Shown in pieces: positions 34,908-44,064 of a stretch of 64,000 nt of DNA (its first letter is position 1; each line of letters begins with the position of its first letter). The stretch lies in NCBI RefSeq assembly GCF_020179835.1, contig NZ_JAIUDA010000010.1, positions 1 to 64,000 of the forward strand. The letters are read 5' to 3'. The notes under the pieces are model-generated. The model saw nothing but the letters and a program-made list of their open reading frames with translations, was not told the origin of the DNA and searched no databases. The translations under genes were made by a program, and so were the position numbers. The stretch comes from Pantoea sp. alder81 (GTDB taxonomy: Bacteria; Pseudomonadota; Gammaproteobacteria; Enterobacterales; Enterobacteriaceae).

Positions 34908-35072
34908 GGTGCGCATGAATGCGCACCCTACAGATGCTCGCAGGGTTGCCATGACAGCGCACCAAACTGATGCTCGCAGGGTTGCCATGACAGCGCACCA
35001 AACTGATGCTCGCAGGGTTGCCACGACTGCGCACTCAACTGATGTTTGCAGGGTTGCCATGGATGGCAATCA
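34908..35072. repeat. palindrome plus four 36-bp tandem repeats
   Basis: A perfect GGTGCGC-ATGAAT-GCGCACC palindrome at 34908-34927 is followed by four copies with an exact 36-bp period starting at 34933, 34969, 35005 and 35041. The second is nearly identical to the first, while the third and fourth have diverged. Each unit carries GCAGGGTTGCCA and a GCGCAC-like right half, so the array looks derived from the palindrome. Confidence 0.85.
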
Positions 35073-35184
35073 ATAGATCAGCAATCACGCATCAACGCTT
35101 AGGCATAATATTGGCAGGTCGTACCGCATTTCCTGCTGGCTTTTGGTAACCTGCGCGCAATTTATATATAACAACGAGGCAGTC

Positions 35185-36021
35185 ATGCAGCTCTGCAGTT
35201 TTTATCTTATTGACCAGGAAAGAAAAAGTTACGGAATCGTGCGGGAAGAGGGCGTGATTGATGTCGGTTCGCGACTCGGTGCGGAATGCCCGGACCTGAA
35301 ATCTTTGTTACAACGCGGCGCGGTCAGCGACCTGGAAGTCTTTCGTTCTCAACCAGTAGATCACCCATTCAGCGCTATCCGTTTCCTTCCGGTAGTGGAA
35401 AATCCTGGCAAAGTGTTCTGTGTTGGCATGAACTACGCGGACAAGCGCAAAGAGTTTGCTGAGACTATCGAAGCTCCAACGCTGTTTGTCCGTTTTAGCG
35501 ATTCGCTGGCGGGACACGAGCAGCCGCTGCTGAAACCGACCACCACCCAGGAGTTTGATTACGAAGGCGAACTAGCGGTCATTATCGGCAAAGCAGCCTA
35601 TCAGGTTAAAGCGGCCGATGCGCTGCAACATGTTGCCGGTTACAGCTGCTTTATGGATGCCACGGTGCGCGACATGCAGTTCACCTGGTTTACCGCCGGA
35701 AAAAACTGGCAGCAAACCGGTGGCTTTGGCCCGTGGATGACCACCTCAGATGAGATCCCCGATCCGCAGCAGCTGGCGATCAAAACCTGGTTGAATCAGC
35801 GTGAAGTGCAGAACGATACCACCGCCAGCATGGTGCATCCGGTGGCGAAGATTATTGAATACATTTCGGCATTTAGCCCGCTGTCCGCAGGCGATGTGAT
35901 CATCACCGGTTCACCGGGCGGCGTCGGTAAAAAACGCACGCCACCGCTGTTTATGTTCCCCGGCGATGTGATTGAAGTGGAAATCGAAAAGATCGGCCGT
36001 CTGCGCCACCACATTGTTTAA
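35185..36021 (+). CDS. Fumarylacetoacetate hydrolase family protein
   Basis: A 278-residue FAH-fold protein. Metal ligands are E127 and E129 in EFDYEGELAVIIG and probably D158 in CFMDATVRD. The family cleaves or decarboxylates 2-oxo acids from aromatic catabolism, and specificity cannot be told. ATG 35185 has a GAGG site and matches family length. An in-frame ATG 14 codons upstream is rejected. It stands alone between the two peptide clusters, flanked on both sides by repeats. Confidence 0.85.
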   Translation: MQLCSFYLIDQERKSYGIVREEGVIDVGSRLGAECPDLKSLLQRGAVSDLEVFRSQPVDHPFSAIRFLPVVENPGKVFCVGMNYADKRKEFAETIEAPTLFVRFSDSLAGHEQPLLKPTTTQEFDYEGELAVIIGKAAYQVKAADALQHVAGYSCFMDATVRDMQFTWFTAGKNWQQTGGFGPWMTTSDEIPDPQQLAIKTWLNQREVQNDTTASMVHPVAKIIEYISAFSPLSAGDVIITGSPGGVGKKRTPPLFMFPGDVIEVEIEKIGRLRHHIV

Positions 36022-36023
36022 CC

Positions 36024-36125
36024 CCGTGCGCATAAATGCGTCGTGGAGACAATGCGGGTTTTAACTCGGTGCGCACCCTACATCAAATGTGTAGATCACC
36101 TGTAGGGTCGCCATTTATGGCGACC
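36024..36125. repeat. split and intact short palindromes
   Basis: GGTCGCC-ATTTAT-GGCGACC is perfect at 36106-36125. Just upstream, CCGTGCGCATAAATGCG (36024-36040) and GCGCACCCTAC (36071-36081) look like the two parts of one element separated by about 30 unrelated bases. Confidence 0.7.
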
Positions 36126-36148
36126 GTCTAACGTGTTATGGCGGCCGC

Positions 36149-37660
36149 TTATCGCGTAAAGGTCACCACGCGGCTGCGATTCAGCAGCAGCCGCACCTTG
36201 TCACCATCCCGCGCCATCACAAAACGCTTTTCCCAAGGCCCATCCTGTGCGGTGGCGAGCACGCGATCCCCACCCAGCGATTGCAAACTGGCATGAATCG
36301 CCGCCGGACCGATGCCCATCACCAGGCGGTCGCCCTCAATCACCATTTCGCTGCGCCACGGCTGCGCAAACCAGCGGCCTTGCAGATGCTCAAGGCTGGC
36401 GCTGTCCGCCTGAACCGGCACAAAACGGCGCGGCGCATGGCCAATCTCACCGACAATCGCTGCACCTTCATGACGCAGTTTGATCGGGAAAGTGCTGGAG
36501 AGCGATACCGCATCACCGTGAGGATCGGCGCGCCACAGCGTTTCACCGGCCCCCAACCAGGTGGCGGTCACACCCTGAATCTCCAGCCAGTCGGCGGCGT
36601 TTTCCGCCACGTATAAGCCTGGCGTCAGATCATGCCCTTTTTCCGGCAGCGTGCGATTCAGCAGCGCCGCCATTACCCGCAGTGCACTTTCTGAGGTCGC
36701 CACATCTTCGCGGTTGGCAACAATCGCCACGCCCAGCTCCAGCTCCGGATGCAGCAGGAAATAGCTTTTATAGCCCGCGTGCGAACCGCCGTGACCAAAC
36801 AGCGTCTGGCTGCCCAGCGTGGAACTGGTAATGCCCAGCCCGTAGCCGCTGGTGCGACCGTCATTGAGATTGCGCGGGGCGCTCAGGCGTTGCAGTACGC
36901 CCGCGCCAGGGCCGTTGTCCGCCAGCAGGCTTTGCAGCCAGCGCGTCAGATGATTGATGCTGCCGGTGACGCTGCCCGAAGCGGAAAGGTGTAAACCGGC
37001 GCTGGAGAGCTGCCACTGTTCACCGTTTTGCCAGTAACCCGGCACCAGTCCCGGCACGATATCGAACCAGGTTTCCGGCGCGATCAAATTGATATCCAGC
37101 GGTTCGCAGACATATTGCTGCAACAGATCGTTGAACAGCACGCCTTTGGCTTTCAGCGCCTCTTCCACCAGGCGGTAACCGGTGTTGGTGTAAGAGATCT
37201 CGCTGCCCGGCGGATAGCTGAGGTCGCCTTCCTGTGCGACAAAATCCAGCAGGTCGGCGGCGCGGGTGGCGTTGTACACTGACAAGCCCAGCAGCGAAAG
37301 GGTTTCACGCACGTCGGGCAAGCCGCTGCTCATATCCAGCGCCTGACCGACGGTGATCTGGCCGTTGGCGCCTGTAAGCTGCGGCAGATGCTGCACCAGC
37401 TTATCGTCCAGTTGCAGGTAACGGCGCCCCGGTCCGGTGACCAGTGCGGCAAACAGATGCTTGGTAATCGAGGCAAAACGCACCACGCTGTCGGCGCTGA
37501 ACGGCGTCTGTTGCGCCAAGTCGGCCAATCCGGCGCAGTGTGTCGAGTGAATCTGATGGGCATCAAACAGGACTATCGCACCACCCGGCGCGCCAGGCTG
37601 CTGCCAGCCCTGGGTAATCTGCTGTGCCACCTCGGCGGCCTGTTGCCAGTTCGCGGTCAT
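36149..37660 (-). CDS. D-aminopeptidase-type serine hydrolase (family S12)
   Basis: A 503-residue penicillin-recognising serine hydrolase. Catalytic S64-x2-K67 (SITK), Y157-T-N159 and H290-G-G292 lie very near the positions I recall for Ochrobactrum D-aminopeptidase (S62, K65, Y153, H287), and the extra 170 residues after the catalytic domain match DAP's two C-terminal beta-barrel domains. DAP removes N-terminal D-residues from peptides. No signal peptide is visible. Its start overlaps the ATPase stop by 4 nt (ATGA), so it belongs to the importer operon. Confidence 0.85.
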   Translation of the reverse strand: MTANWQQAAEVAQQITQGWQQPGAPGGAIVLFDAHQIHSTHCAGLADLAQQTPFSADSVVRFASITKHLFAALVTGPGRRYLQLDDKLVQHLPQLTGANGQITVGQALDMSSGLPDVRETLSLLGLSVYNATRAADLLDFVAQEGDLSYPPGSEISYTNTGYRLVEEALKAKGVLFNDLLQQYVCEPLDINLIAPETWFDIVPGLVPGYWQNGEQWQLSSAGLHLSASGSVTGSINHLTRWLQSLLADNGPGAGVLQRLSAPRNLNDGRTSGYGLGITSSTLGSQTLFGHGGSHAGYKSYFLLHPELELGVAIVANREDVATSESALRVMAALLNRTLPEKGHDLTPGLYVAENAADWLEIQGVTATWLGAGETLWRADPHGDAVSLSSTFPIKLRHEGAAIVGEIGHAPRRFVPVQADSASLEHLQGRWFAQPWRSEMVIEGDRLVMGIGPAAIHASLQSLGGDRVLATAQDGPWEKRFVMARDGDKVRLLLNRSRVVTFTR

Positions 37661-38397
37661 GCCGGTTCCTCCAGCGTCATGCTGAGATCAAACAGTTGAG
37701 CGGTATGCGGATGCTGGATGCGCCGCGCACGTAAATCCTCCGCGCTCAACTGCTCCACCATCTCACCGTGCTGCATCACCCCGATGCGCTGGCACAGATG
37801 CGTCACCACCGCGAGGTTATGCGTCACCATAATGTAGGTGAGTTTGCGTTCAGTGCGTAGATCGCTGAGTAAATTCAGGATTTCTGCCTGCACCGAGACA
37901 TCCAGCGCTGAGGTGGGTTCATCCAACAGCAGCACTTCTGGCTCGGCGATCAAGGCACGGGCAATCGCTACGCGCTGACGCTGACCGCCAGAAAGCTGAT
38001 GCGGATAACGGAAACGCACGGCGGCCGTTAAGCCGACTTCGCTCAGCGCCTGGCTGATGCGCTGTTCGGCCCGATCCAGCTGATGCACCAGCAGTGGCTC
38101 ATGCAGGATGCGGTCGATGGTCTGACGGGGATGCAGCGAACCAAACGGGTCCTGAAACACCATCTGCACCTGGCGATAGAAAGCGCGGCTGCGCTTGGCA
38201 CTCAGTTCCATACCGCCAAATTTCATGCTGCCTTGCCAGTCGGCATTGAGCCCGGCGAGGGCGCGCAGAATGGTGGATTTGCCTGAGCCACTTTCGCCGA
38301 CCATGCCAAAGCTTTCACCGTTGGCCACGGCAAAGCTAACGTCTTTCACAACCTGATGCGCACCAAAGGCGATGCGCAGTTTATCGATTTCAATCAT
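37657..38397 (-). CDS. Oligopeptide ABC importer ATPase (DppF-like)
   Basis: A 246-residue single ABC domain with Walker A GESGSGKS at 34-41, a LSGGQRQRVAIARAL signature, and Walker B LLLDE. The ATG at 38397 begins MIEIDKLRI in register with its partner's MLVEIENLRI. Longer in-frame starts add 33 residues with no ABC similarity. An 86-bp non-coding gap separates it from the other ATPase gene. It couples ATP hydrolysis to peptide import. Confidence 0.87.
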   Translation of the reverse strand: MIEIDKLRIAFGAHQVVKDVSFAVANGESFGMVGESGSGKSTILRALAGLNADWQGSMKFGGMELSAKRSRAFYRQVQMVFQDPFGSLHPRQTIDRILHEPLLVHQLDRAEQRISQALSEVGLTAAVRFRYPHQLSGGQRQRVAIARALIAEPEVLLLDEPTSALDVSVQAEILNLLSDLRTERKLTYIMVTHNLAVVTHLCQRIGVMQHGEMVEQLSAEDLRARRIQHPHTAQLFDLSMTLEEPA

Positions 38398-38483
38398 GAA
38401 GCTGCCTGTAAATTCTTTGCGTTCGTTGAACGGTGCGCATCCTGCGGGCGTAGAGTTGGACAACCGCGTAGATGGGCATTGCG

Positions 38484-39311
38484 CTATTCCCGCCACGCGG
38501 CATCGCGCTGGAGTACCGGTAAACGTTCGCGTGGATGTTTTAACGATGGCAAACAGGCCAGCAGTCCGCGCGTATACGGATGCTGTGCCTGCTGCAACTG
38601 CCCGGCGTCCAGCAGCTCAACGATGCGCCCGGCGTACATCACCGCCACGCGATCGCAAAAGTGCGAGACCAGCGGCAGATCGTGACTGATCAGGATCAAC
38701 CCCATGCCGCGCGCGGAAACCAGATCGTCAATCAGCTTGAGGATCTCCGCCTGCACCGTGGCATCCAGCGCGCTGGTGGGCTCATCGGCGATCAGCAGTT
38801 CCGGATCCGGCGCCAGCATCATGGCAATCATCACGCGCTGGCCCATCCCGCCGGAAACTTCATGCGGATAGCGTTTCGCCACCGCGGCGGCATCACGAAT
38901 TTTCACCTGCTCCAGCAGATCAATGGCCGCCAGCATCGCGGCTTTCCAGCTGCCACCTTTGTGCTCGCGCCAGGCTTCCGCAATCTGCTGGCCAATGGTC
39001 ATCACCGGATTGAGTGAATATTTCGGGTCCTGCAGGATAAATCCGACGCGTTTACCGCGGATTTTACGCAGCACTTTTTCGCTGGCACCGCGCAGATCGA
39101 TACCGTCAAAACGCAATACGTCGGCAGTCACTTCGGCATTGCCCGGCAGTAATTGCATCAAACAGCGTGCGGTCAGCGACTTACCCGATCCGCTCTCGCC
39201 AACAATGGCAAACTTCTCGCGGCCAACGCTGAAACTCACGCCGCGAACGGCTTCAAAGGTTTCCGTGCGACTGCGAAAAGCAATGCGCAGGTTTTCGATT
39301 TCCACCAGCAT
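38484..39311 (-). CDS. Oligopeptide ABC importer ATPase (DppD-like)
   Basis: A 275-residue ABC domain with Walker A GESGSGKS at 38-45, a divergent VSGGMGQRVMIA signature, Walker B LLIADE, and the C-terminal QHPYTRGLLACLPSL segment that DppD/OppD proteins carry. The cysteines of an Fe-S cluster found in some DppD proteins are not evident. The start codon directly abuts the permease stop. Confidence 0.88.
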   Translation of the reverse strand: MLVEIENLRIAFRSRTETFEAVRGVSFSVGREKFAIVGESGSGKSLTARCLMQLLPGNAEVTADVLRFDGIDLRGASEKVLRKIRGKRVGFILQDPKYSLNPVMTIGQQIAEAWREHKGGSWKAAMLAAIDLLEQVKIRDAAAVAKRYPHEVSGGMGQRVMIAMMLAPDPELLIADEPTSALDATVQAEILKLIDDLVSARGMGLILISHDLPLVSHFCDRVAVMYAGRIVELLDAGQLQQAQHPYTRGLLACLPSLKHPRERLPVLQRDAAWRE

Positions 39312-40211
39312 TTAGCGCTCCTTAGGATCCAGCACGTCGCGCAGACCGTCGCCGAGAAAGTTAAACGCCAATGAGGTCAGGAAGATGGCGATACACGGCA
39401 TCAGCGGCACCCACCATTCGCTGAACAGGAAACGGCGCGCGGTGGCAATCATGGTGCCCCATTCGGGTGATGGCGGTTGTGCGCCCATGCCGAGGAAACC
39501 GAGGCTGGCGGCGGTGATAATGATGGAGCTCATATCCAGCGTGACGCGCACAATCAGGCTCGGTACGCACAGTGGCATGATGTGGCGCAGGATAATACGT
39601 AACGGCGATGCGCCGGTGAGTCGGCTGGCGGCGATAAAATCGCTGTGGCGGAACTGCATGGTTTCGGCACGTGCCAGACGCGCATACGGCGGCCAGGCGG
39701 TTAAGGCAATCGCCAGAATAGCGCTCTCCACACCGGGTTTAAGTGCGGCAACGAATGCCAGCGCCAGAATCAAACGCGGAAAAGCGAGAAAGATGTCGGT
39801 AATACGCATCAGCGTCTTATCCACAATCCCACCCGCGTAGCCCGCGATACAGCCAATCAGCAGACCGAGCGGGGCGGTGAGCAGCACCACGGCGATCACC
39901 ATGCCGAGCGTGGTTCGCCCGCCATAAATTATGCGCGTCCAGACATCGCGGCCGAGTTCATCGGTGCCGAGCCAGTGTGCGACAGAAGGCAGCGCCAGAC
40001 GGTTTTCCAGATGCTGTGTGCCAGGGTCAAACGGCGTCAGCCACGGGGCAAACAGCGCCAACAACAGCATGACGGCGATGACCGCCAATCCTGCCATCGC
40101 CAGCGGGTTGCTGCGCAGGCTCAGCCACAAACGATAGCGTCGGCCCCACACCGCCTGACGGCGATTAGCTGGCGTATCGTCGAGCAGCCAGTCACGAGAG
40201 AAGAAGATCAT
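39312..40211 (-). CDS. Oligopeptide ABC importer permease 2 (DppC-like)
   Basis: A 299-residue OppC/DppC permease with an N-terminal cytoplasmic tail and first helix, the HWLGTDELGRDVWTRIIYGGRTTL segment and an EAA-loop around AASRLTGASPLRIILRHIMP. ATG 40211 overlaps the upstream permease stop (ATGA). The six extra residues of a TTG start are rejected. Confidence 0.9.
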   Translation of the reverse strand: MIFFSRDWLLDDTPANRRQAVWGRRYRLWLSLRSNPLAMAGLAVIAVMLLLALFAPWLTPFDPGTQHLENRLALPSVAHWLGTDELGRDVWTRIIYGGRTTLGMVIAVVLLTAPLGLLIGCIAGYAGGIVDKTLMRITDIFLAFPRLILALAFVAALKPGVESAILAIALTAWPPYARLARAETMQFRHSDFIAASRLTGASPLRIILRHIMPLCVPSLIVRVTLDMSSIIITAASLGFLGMGAQPPSPEWGTMIATARRFLFSEWWVPLMPCIAIFLTSLAFNFLGDGLRDVLDPKER

Positions 40212-41218
40212 TTTACGCGTGGGTCCCAAAGTCGATAAAGAAGGTCAGCCAGCAGATTGAGCAGCACATACAGGGTGCCGACCAGCAGCGTGGCACCGAC
40301 CACCGGGTTCATGTCGGCGTTCATCAGCGAGGTGGTGAGATACTGCCCGAGGCCAGGCCAGGAGAAGACGTTTTCGGTCACGACCGCGCCCTCCAGCAAT
40401 CCGGCATAGGTCAGTGCCAGCACCGTCACCAGCTGCACCGCCACGGTCGGAAAGGCATGCCGCCAGATGACCCGGCGCGATGACAACCCTTTCGCACGCG
40501 CGGTGATCACGAACTCGCCGCTCAAGGCATTGAGCATAAAGGTGCGCGTCATACGCGTGATGTAGGCCATGCTGAAGTAGGCGAGGATCAGTACCGGCTG
40601 CGCCATGTGTGCCAGCGCATCCCAGAAGGCATCCGTTTCTCCAGCGAGCAATGAGTCGATGGTGAGAAAGCCGGTGACCTGCGGCACCATATCCTGCCAG
40701 ATGATGTCTTGACGCCCTGGGCCGGGAGCAATCCCCAGTACTGCGTAGAACACCAGCAGGCTCAGCAGCGCCAGCACAAACACCGGCAATGAATGTCCCG
40801 CCAGACACACCACGCGAATCGTCTGATCGACCCAGGAATTTTGGCGCACTGCGGCCCAGACGCCCAAAGGAATGCCGACCAGCGCCGCGATAATAATCGC
40901 CGCGGTCGCCAACTCCATGGTGGCCGGGAAGAAGCGGGCAATATCGGTGGTTACCGGATTCGAGGTGAGAATCGATTTACCGAGATCGCCGTGCAATAGT
41001 TGATTGAGATAGTGGCCGAACTGGATGTAGAGGGGCTGATCCAGCCCCATTTCGATACGCACGCGATCCACCACGGACTGCGGTGCGTTATCGCCCACCG
41101 CCGCCAGCACCGGATCGGTGGGCATCACTCGACCAATAAAAAAGGTCAGTACAGACAGACCAAACAGCGTCAGCACCAGGCTTCCCAGGGTGCTGACGAT
41201 TTTCTTCAGTAAAGGCAT
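40208..41218 (-). CDS. Oligopeptide ABC importer permease 1 (DppB-like)
   Basis: A 336-residue DppB/OppB permease: N-terminal helix, the MPTDPVLAAVGD periplasmic start, then five helices and an EAA-loop around TARAKGLSSRRVIWRHAFPTVAV. ATG 41218 shares a base with the binding-protein stop (TGATG), so translation is probably coupled. Confidence 0.9.
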   Translation of the reverse strand: MPLLKKIVSTLGSLVLTLFGLSVLTFFIGRVMPTDPVLAAVGDNAPQSVVDRVRIEMGLDQPLYIQFGHYLNQLLHGDLGKSILTSNPVTTDIARFFPATMELATAAIIIAALVGIPLGVWAAVRQNSWVDQTIRVVCLAGHSLPVFVLALLSLLVFYAVLGIAPGPGRQDIIWQDMVPQVTGFLTIDSLLAGETDAFWDALAHMAQPVLILAYFSMAYITRMTRTFMLNALSGEFVITARAKGLSSRRVIWRHAFPTVAVQLVTVLALTYAGLLEGAVVTENVFSWPGLGQYLTTSLMNADMNPVVGATLLVGTLYVLLNLLADLLYRLWDPRVK

Positions 41219-42813
41219 CAGGCTTTTTTCACCTGATCGTATGGCCACTGCTCCAGTACCGTCATGTGCACATCCGCGATGTTTTTACCGCAGGCGACAT
41301 TCTTAGTTTTCTGCATCATGTAGATGAACGGACTCTTCTCGCGGCCCAGCTGCTGAATCTGCTGATAGAGCGCAATACGCTTCGCCGGATCCGGCTCGTG
41401 CAGCGCCTGCTCGGTCAGCTTGTTGAACTCTTCATCTGACCAGCTGCAGCGCCAGGCCAGTGTGCGGCTGCGGGCATTTTCGCTGTTGTCGGTATTCACA
41501 CAGAAGGCTTCGGTGTTGGAGTTCGGATCGAAATAGTCCGCGCCCCACACGGTCAGGGCCAGCTGATGCTGACGCGCACGCATTTTGGTCAACACCTGGC
41601 GGTTTTCGGCCGCGATCAGCGACACCTTGATGCCAATGGCGCCCAGCTGAGTCTGGATCGCCTGAGCGATATCGGGATACGGCTGCATCGAGTAGTGGTC
41701 GAGGGTGATTTCAAATCCATCGGGATAACCCGCTTCCGCCAGCAGTGACTTGGCTTTCGCCACATCTTTGTGGAATGGCGTGTCATCCAGCGCTGCCGGG
41801 AAGCCGCTTGGCAGGAAGCTTTGATGCGTAATAAAGCTCATCGACAGGATATTTTTCTGGATGCTGTCGTAATCCAGCGCCCACTTAAGGGCTTGCCATA
41901 CCTGCGGCTTTTTCAGGTACTCATTATTGGTGTTGCAGGACATCAGCATGATGGCTGACAGCGACTGATTCACCAGCGACACGTTGCTGTCGTTCTTCAC
42001 CTGTAACAGCTGCTCGGTAGTGAGATCGTAGGCCGCATCCACATCGCCTTTCTTCACCATCAGCGCCTGAGCGGCCGGGTCGGTGATGTGCTTCAGGATC
42101 ACGCGCTTAATCTTGCTCTTATCGGCATACAGCGGGCTCAGTTCCAGGATCACCGTTTCACTGGCCTTCCAGGTGCGCAGGGTGAAGGCTCCTGAACCGG
42201 CGCTGTGCTGCTTCAGCCACGCATTGCCGAAATCGTTGTTCTGCTGATTGGCTTCACAGGCTTTCTTCGACACGATGCTGCCGACGGTAGCGGATAGGCA
42301 ATACAGCAGGAAGGTTTCGGCTGCTGGCGCGCCCAGTTTCATCTCCACGGTATGCGCATCTTTCGCGGTCACCAGTTGGGCGACATTGTCTTTGGTAAAG
42401 CCAAACTGGTTGATGATAAACGCCGGGCTTTTATCCAGTTTAACGATGCGCTCAATTGAGTAGGCGACATCTTCCGCGGTGAGCGGTGTGCCGTCGGCGA
42501 ATTTTGCCGCCGGATCGAGATGGAAGGTGTAGGTGCTGTTATCGCTGCTCACATCCCAGCTTGTTGCCAGCTGACCGACGATTTTCTCGGCATGTTGTGG
42601 ATCGGGCATCACCAGCTTCTGGTACATGTTGCCGCAGATCTGGCCGCCGGTGGCTTCAAAGCTTTCATGGGGATCGAGGCTGGTGATGTTGTCCAGCTGC
42701 ATCGCCATCACAAACATACTCGGTGGCGTATCAGCGAAGGCGGTATTGAGACTCAGATAAGAAAAAGCAGGGGCGGCGGCGCATCCTGCGAGAAAACGTC
42801 TTCTGGTTACCAT
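41218..42813 (-). CDS. Oligopeptide-binding protein with Tat-type signal
   Basis: A 531-residue solute-binding protein of family 5 (TSLDPHESFEATG, KFADGTPLTAEDV, SGAFTLRTW). The N-terminus reads MVTRRRFLAG and then a weakly hydrophobic stretch ending in AFA|DT near residue 27. The twin arginine followed by xFL matches a Tat signal, which is less usual for this family than Sec. It is the first gene of the - strand importer operon, divergent from the M19 dipeptidase. Confidence 0.88.
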   Translation of the reverse strand: MVTRRRFLAGCAAAPAFSYLSLNTAFADTPPSMFVMAMQLDNITSLDPHESFEATGGQICGNMYQKLVMPDPQHAEKIVGQLATSWDVSSDNSTYTFHLDPAAKFADGTPLTAEDVAYSIERIVKLDKSPAFIINQFGFTKDNVAQLVTAKDAHTVEMKLGAPAAETFLLYCLSATVGSIVSKKACEANQQNNDFGNAWLKQHSAGSGAFTLRTWKASETVILELSPLYADKSKIKRVILKHITDPAAQALMVKKGDVDAAYDLTTEQLLQVKNDSNVSLVNQSLSAIMLMSCNTNNEYLKKPQVWQALKWALDYDSIQKNILSMSFITHQSFLPSGFPAALDDTPFHKDVAKAKSLLAEAGYPDGFEITLDHYSMQPYPDIAQAIQTQLGAIGIKVSLIAAENRQVLTKMRARQHQLALTVWGADYFDPNSNTEAFCVNTDNSENARSRTLAWRCSWSDEEFNKLTEQALHEPDPAKRIALYQQIQQLGREKSPFIYMMQKTKNVACGKNIADVHMTVLEQWPYDQVKKA

Positions 42814-43012
42814 GACAACTCCAAGTTATTGATTATTATAATTAAAATTATTTATTTTGCTGTTTTTTGTCTTGACTTTCCCGCTGTGCGAGAGGATTAA
42901 TAATGGGATTAAGTCATTTGTTTCATGCGTGAAGTCTTGCCTCTTTTTGGTGCAATTTGCTCCGCCAGCAGGCAGCGCTTGCGCTTTCTCCCGAACATGG
43001 AATCGATACAAC

Positions 43013-44062
43013 ATGTCTGACATCTTCAATATTCCGGTCTTTGACGGTCACAACGATGTGCTCAATAAACTCTGGCAGCACCATCAACCCAACGCGGTGC
43101 AGGCTTTTCTGCAAGGCACTGGACGCGGTCAGATGGATCTTCCGCGTATCCGTCAGGGAAATATGGTAGGTGGGATATTTGCCACCTGGGTGCCGTCTCA
43201 CCCTCTGATTGCAAGAAGTGCGCCAGACCTCGCAAATTTTCCTCAGGAAATTATTGGCGCTGCGCGTGATGCCACTTTTTCGATGCTGGCGCTGCTGTTG
43301 CGGATTGAGCAGACCTCTGAGGGACAAGTGAAAATTTGCCGCAGCGTGCGCGATATTCGTGACTGCATGGCAAAGGGCGTGCTGGCGGTGGTGATGCACG
43401 TGGAAGGGGCCGAAGCGCTGGATACCCATGGTGAATTGCTGGATATCCTGTATGCCAGTGGCCTGCGGACATTGGGGCCACTGTGGAGTCGCCCGAATCA
43501 GTTTGGTGAGGGCGTACCGTTCCTGTATCCGTCATCGCCGGATGTCGGCAACGGCTTAACGGCGGCGGGCAAGCAACTGGTGCGCGACTGTAATCAACGC
43601 CGCATCATGGTTGACCTGTCGCACATGGATGAGAAGGGCTTCTGGCATACCGCAGAGATCAGCGATGCGCCGCTGGTGGCCAGCCACTCCAATGCCCATG
43701 TCATCAGTGCGCAGTCGCGCAACCTTACCGATCGCCAGCTGGCGGCCATTAAAGAAACCCACGGCTTTGTCGGCGTGAACTTCGCCGTGCCGTTCCTGCG
43801 TGAAGATGGCGATCGTCATGCGCCGACCACCGTGGATGCCATCGTGCAGCATGTGGAATACCTGCTGGAAAAAGTCGGTGAAGATGGCGTCGGCTTTGGC
43901 TCGGATCTGGATGGCGCCACCATGCCGGGCGATATGAAAGATGTGGCCGGTTTCCCGCTGGTGGTCAACGCGCTGGCGGCACGCGGCTATTCGCGCGAGC
44001 TGCTGGAAAAAATTTGCCACGGCAACTGGCTGCGCGTGCTTGAAGCGACCTGGGGCGAGTAA
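43013..44062 (+). CDS. M19-family (membrane-type) dipeptidase
   Basis: A 349-residue zinc dipeptidase of the renal dipeptidase family. Metal ligands H13 and D15 (DGHNDVL), E131 (HVEG), H204 (DLSH) and H225 (ASHSN) are all present, as is SRNLTD. The family hydrolyses dipeptides and often accepts a D-residue at the C-terminal position. No signal peptide, so cytoplasmic. ATG 43013 gives the canonical N-terminus. It overlaps nothing and is followed 2 nt later by the LysR gene. Confidence 0.9.
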   Translation: MSDIFNIPVFDGHNDVLNKLWQHHQPNAVQAFLQGTGRGQMDLPRIRQGNMVGGIFATWVPSHPLIARSAPDLANFPQEIIGAARDATFSMLALLLRIEQTSEGQVKICRSVRDIRDCMAKGVLAVVMHVEGAEALDTHGELLDILYASGLRTLGPLWSRPNQFGEGVPFLYPSSPDVGNGLTAAGKQLVRDCNQRRIMVDLSHMDEKGFWHTAEISDAPLVASHSNAHVISAQSRNLTDRQLAAIKETHGFVGVNFAVPFLREDGDRHAPTTVDAIVQHVEYLLEKVGEDGVGFGSDLDGATMPGDMKDVAGFPLVVNALAARGYSRELLEKICHGNWLRVLEATWGE

Positions 44063-44064
44063 CG

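Noticed and set aside
34908..35072. CRISPR array
   Set aside because: The 36-bp period is that of the repeat itself with no unique spacers and no cas genes. It is a simple tandem repeat.
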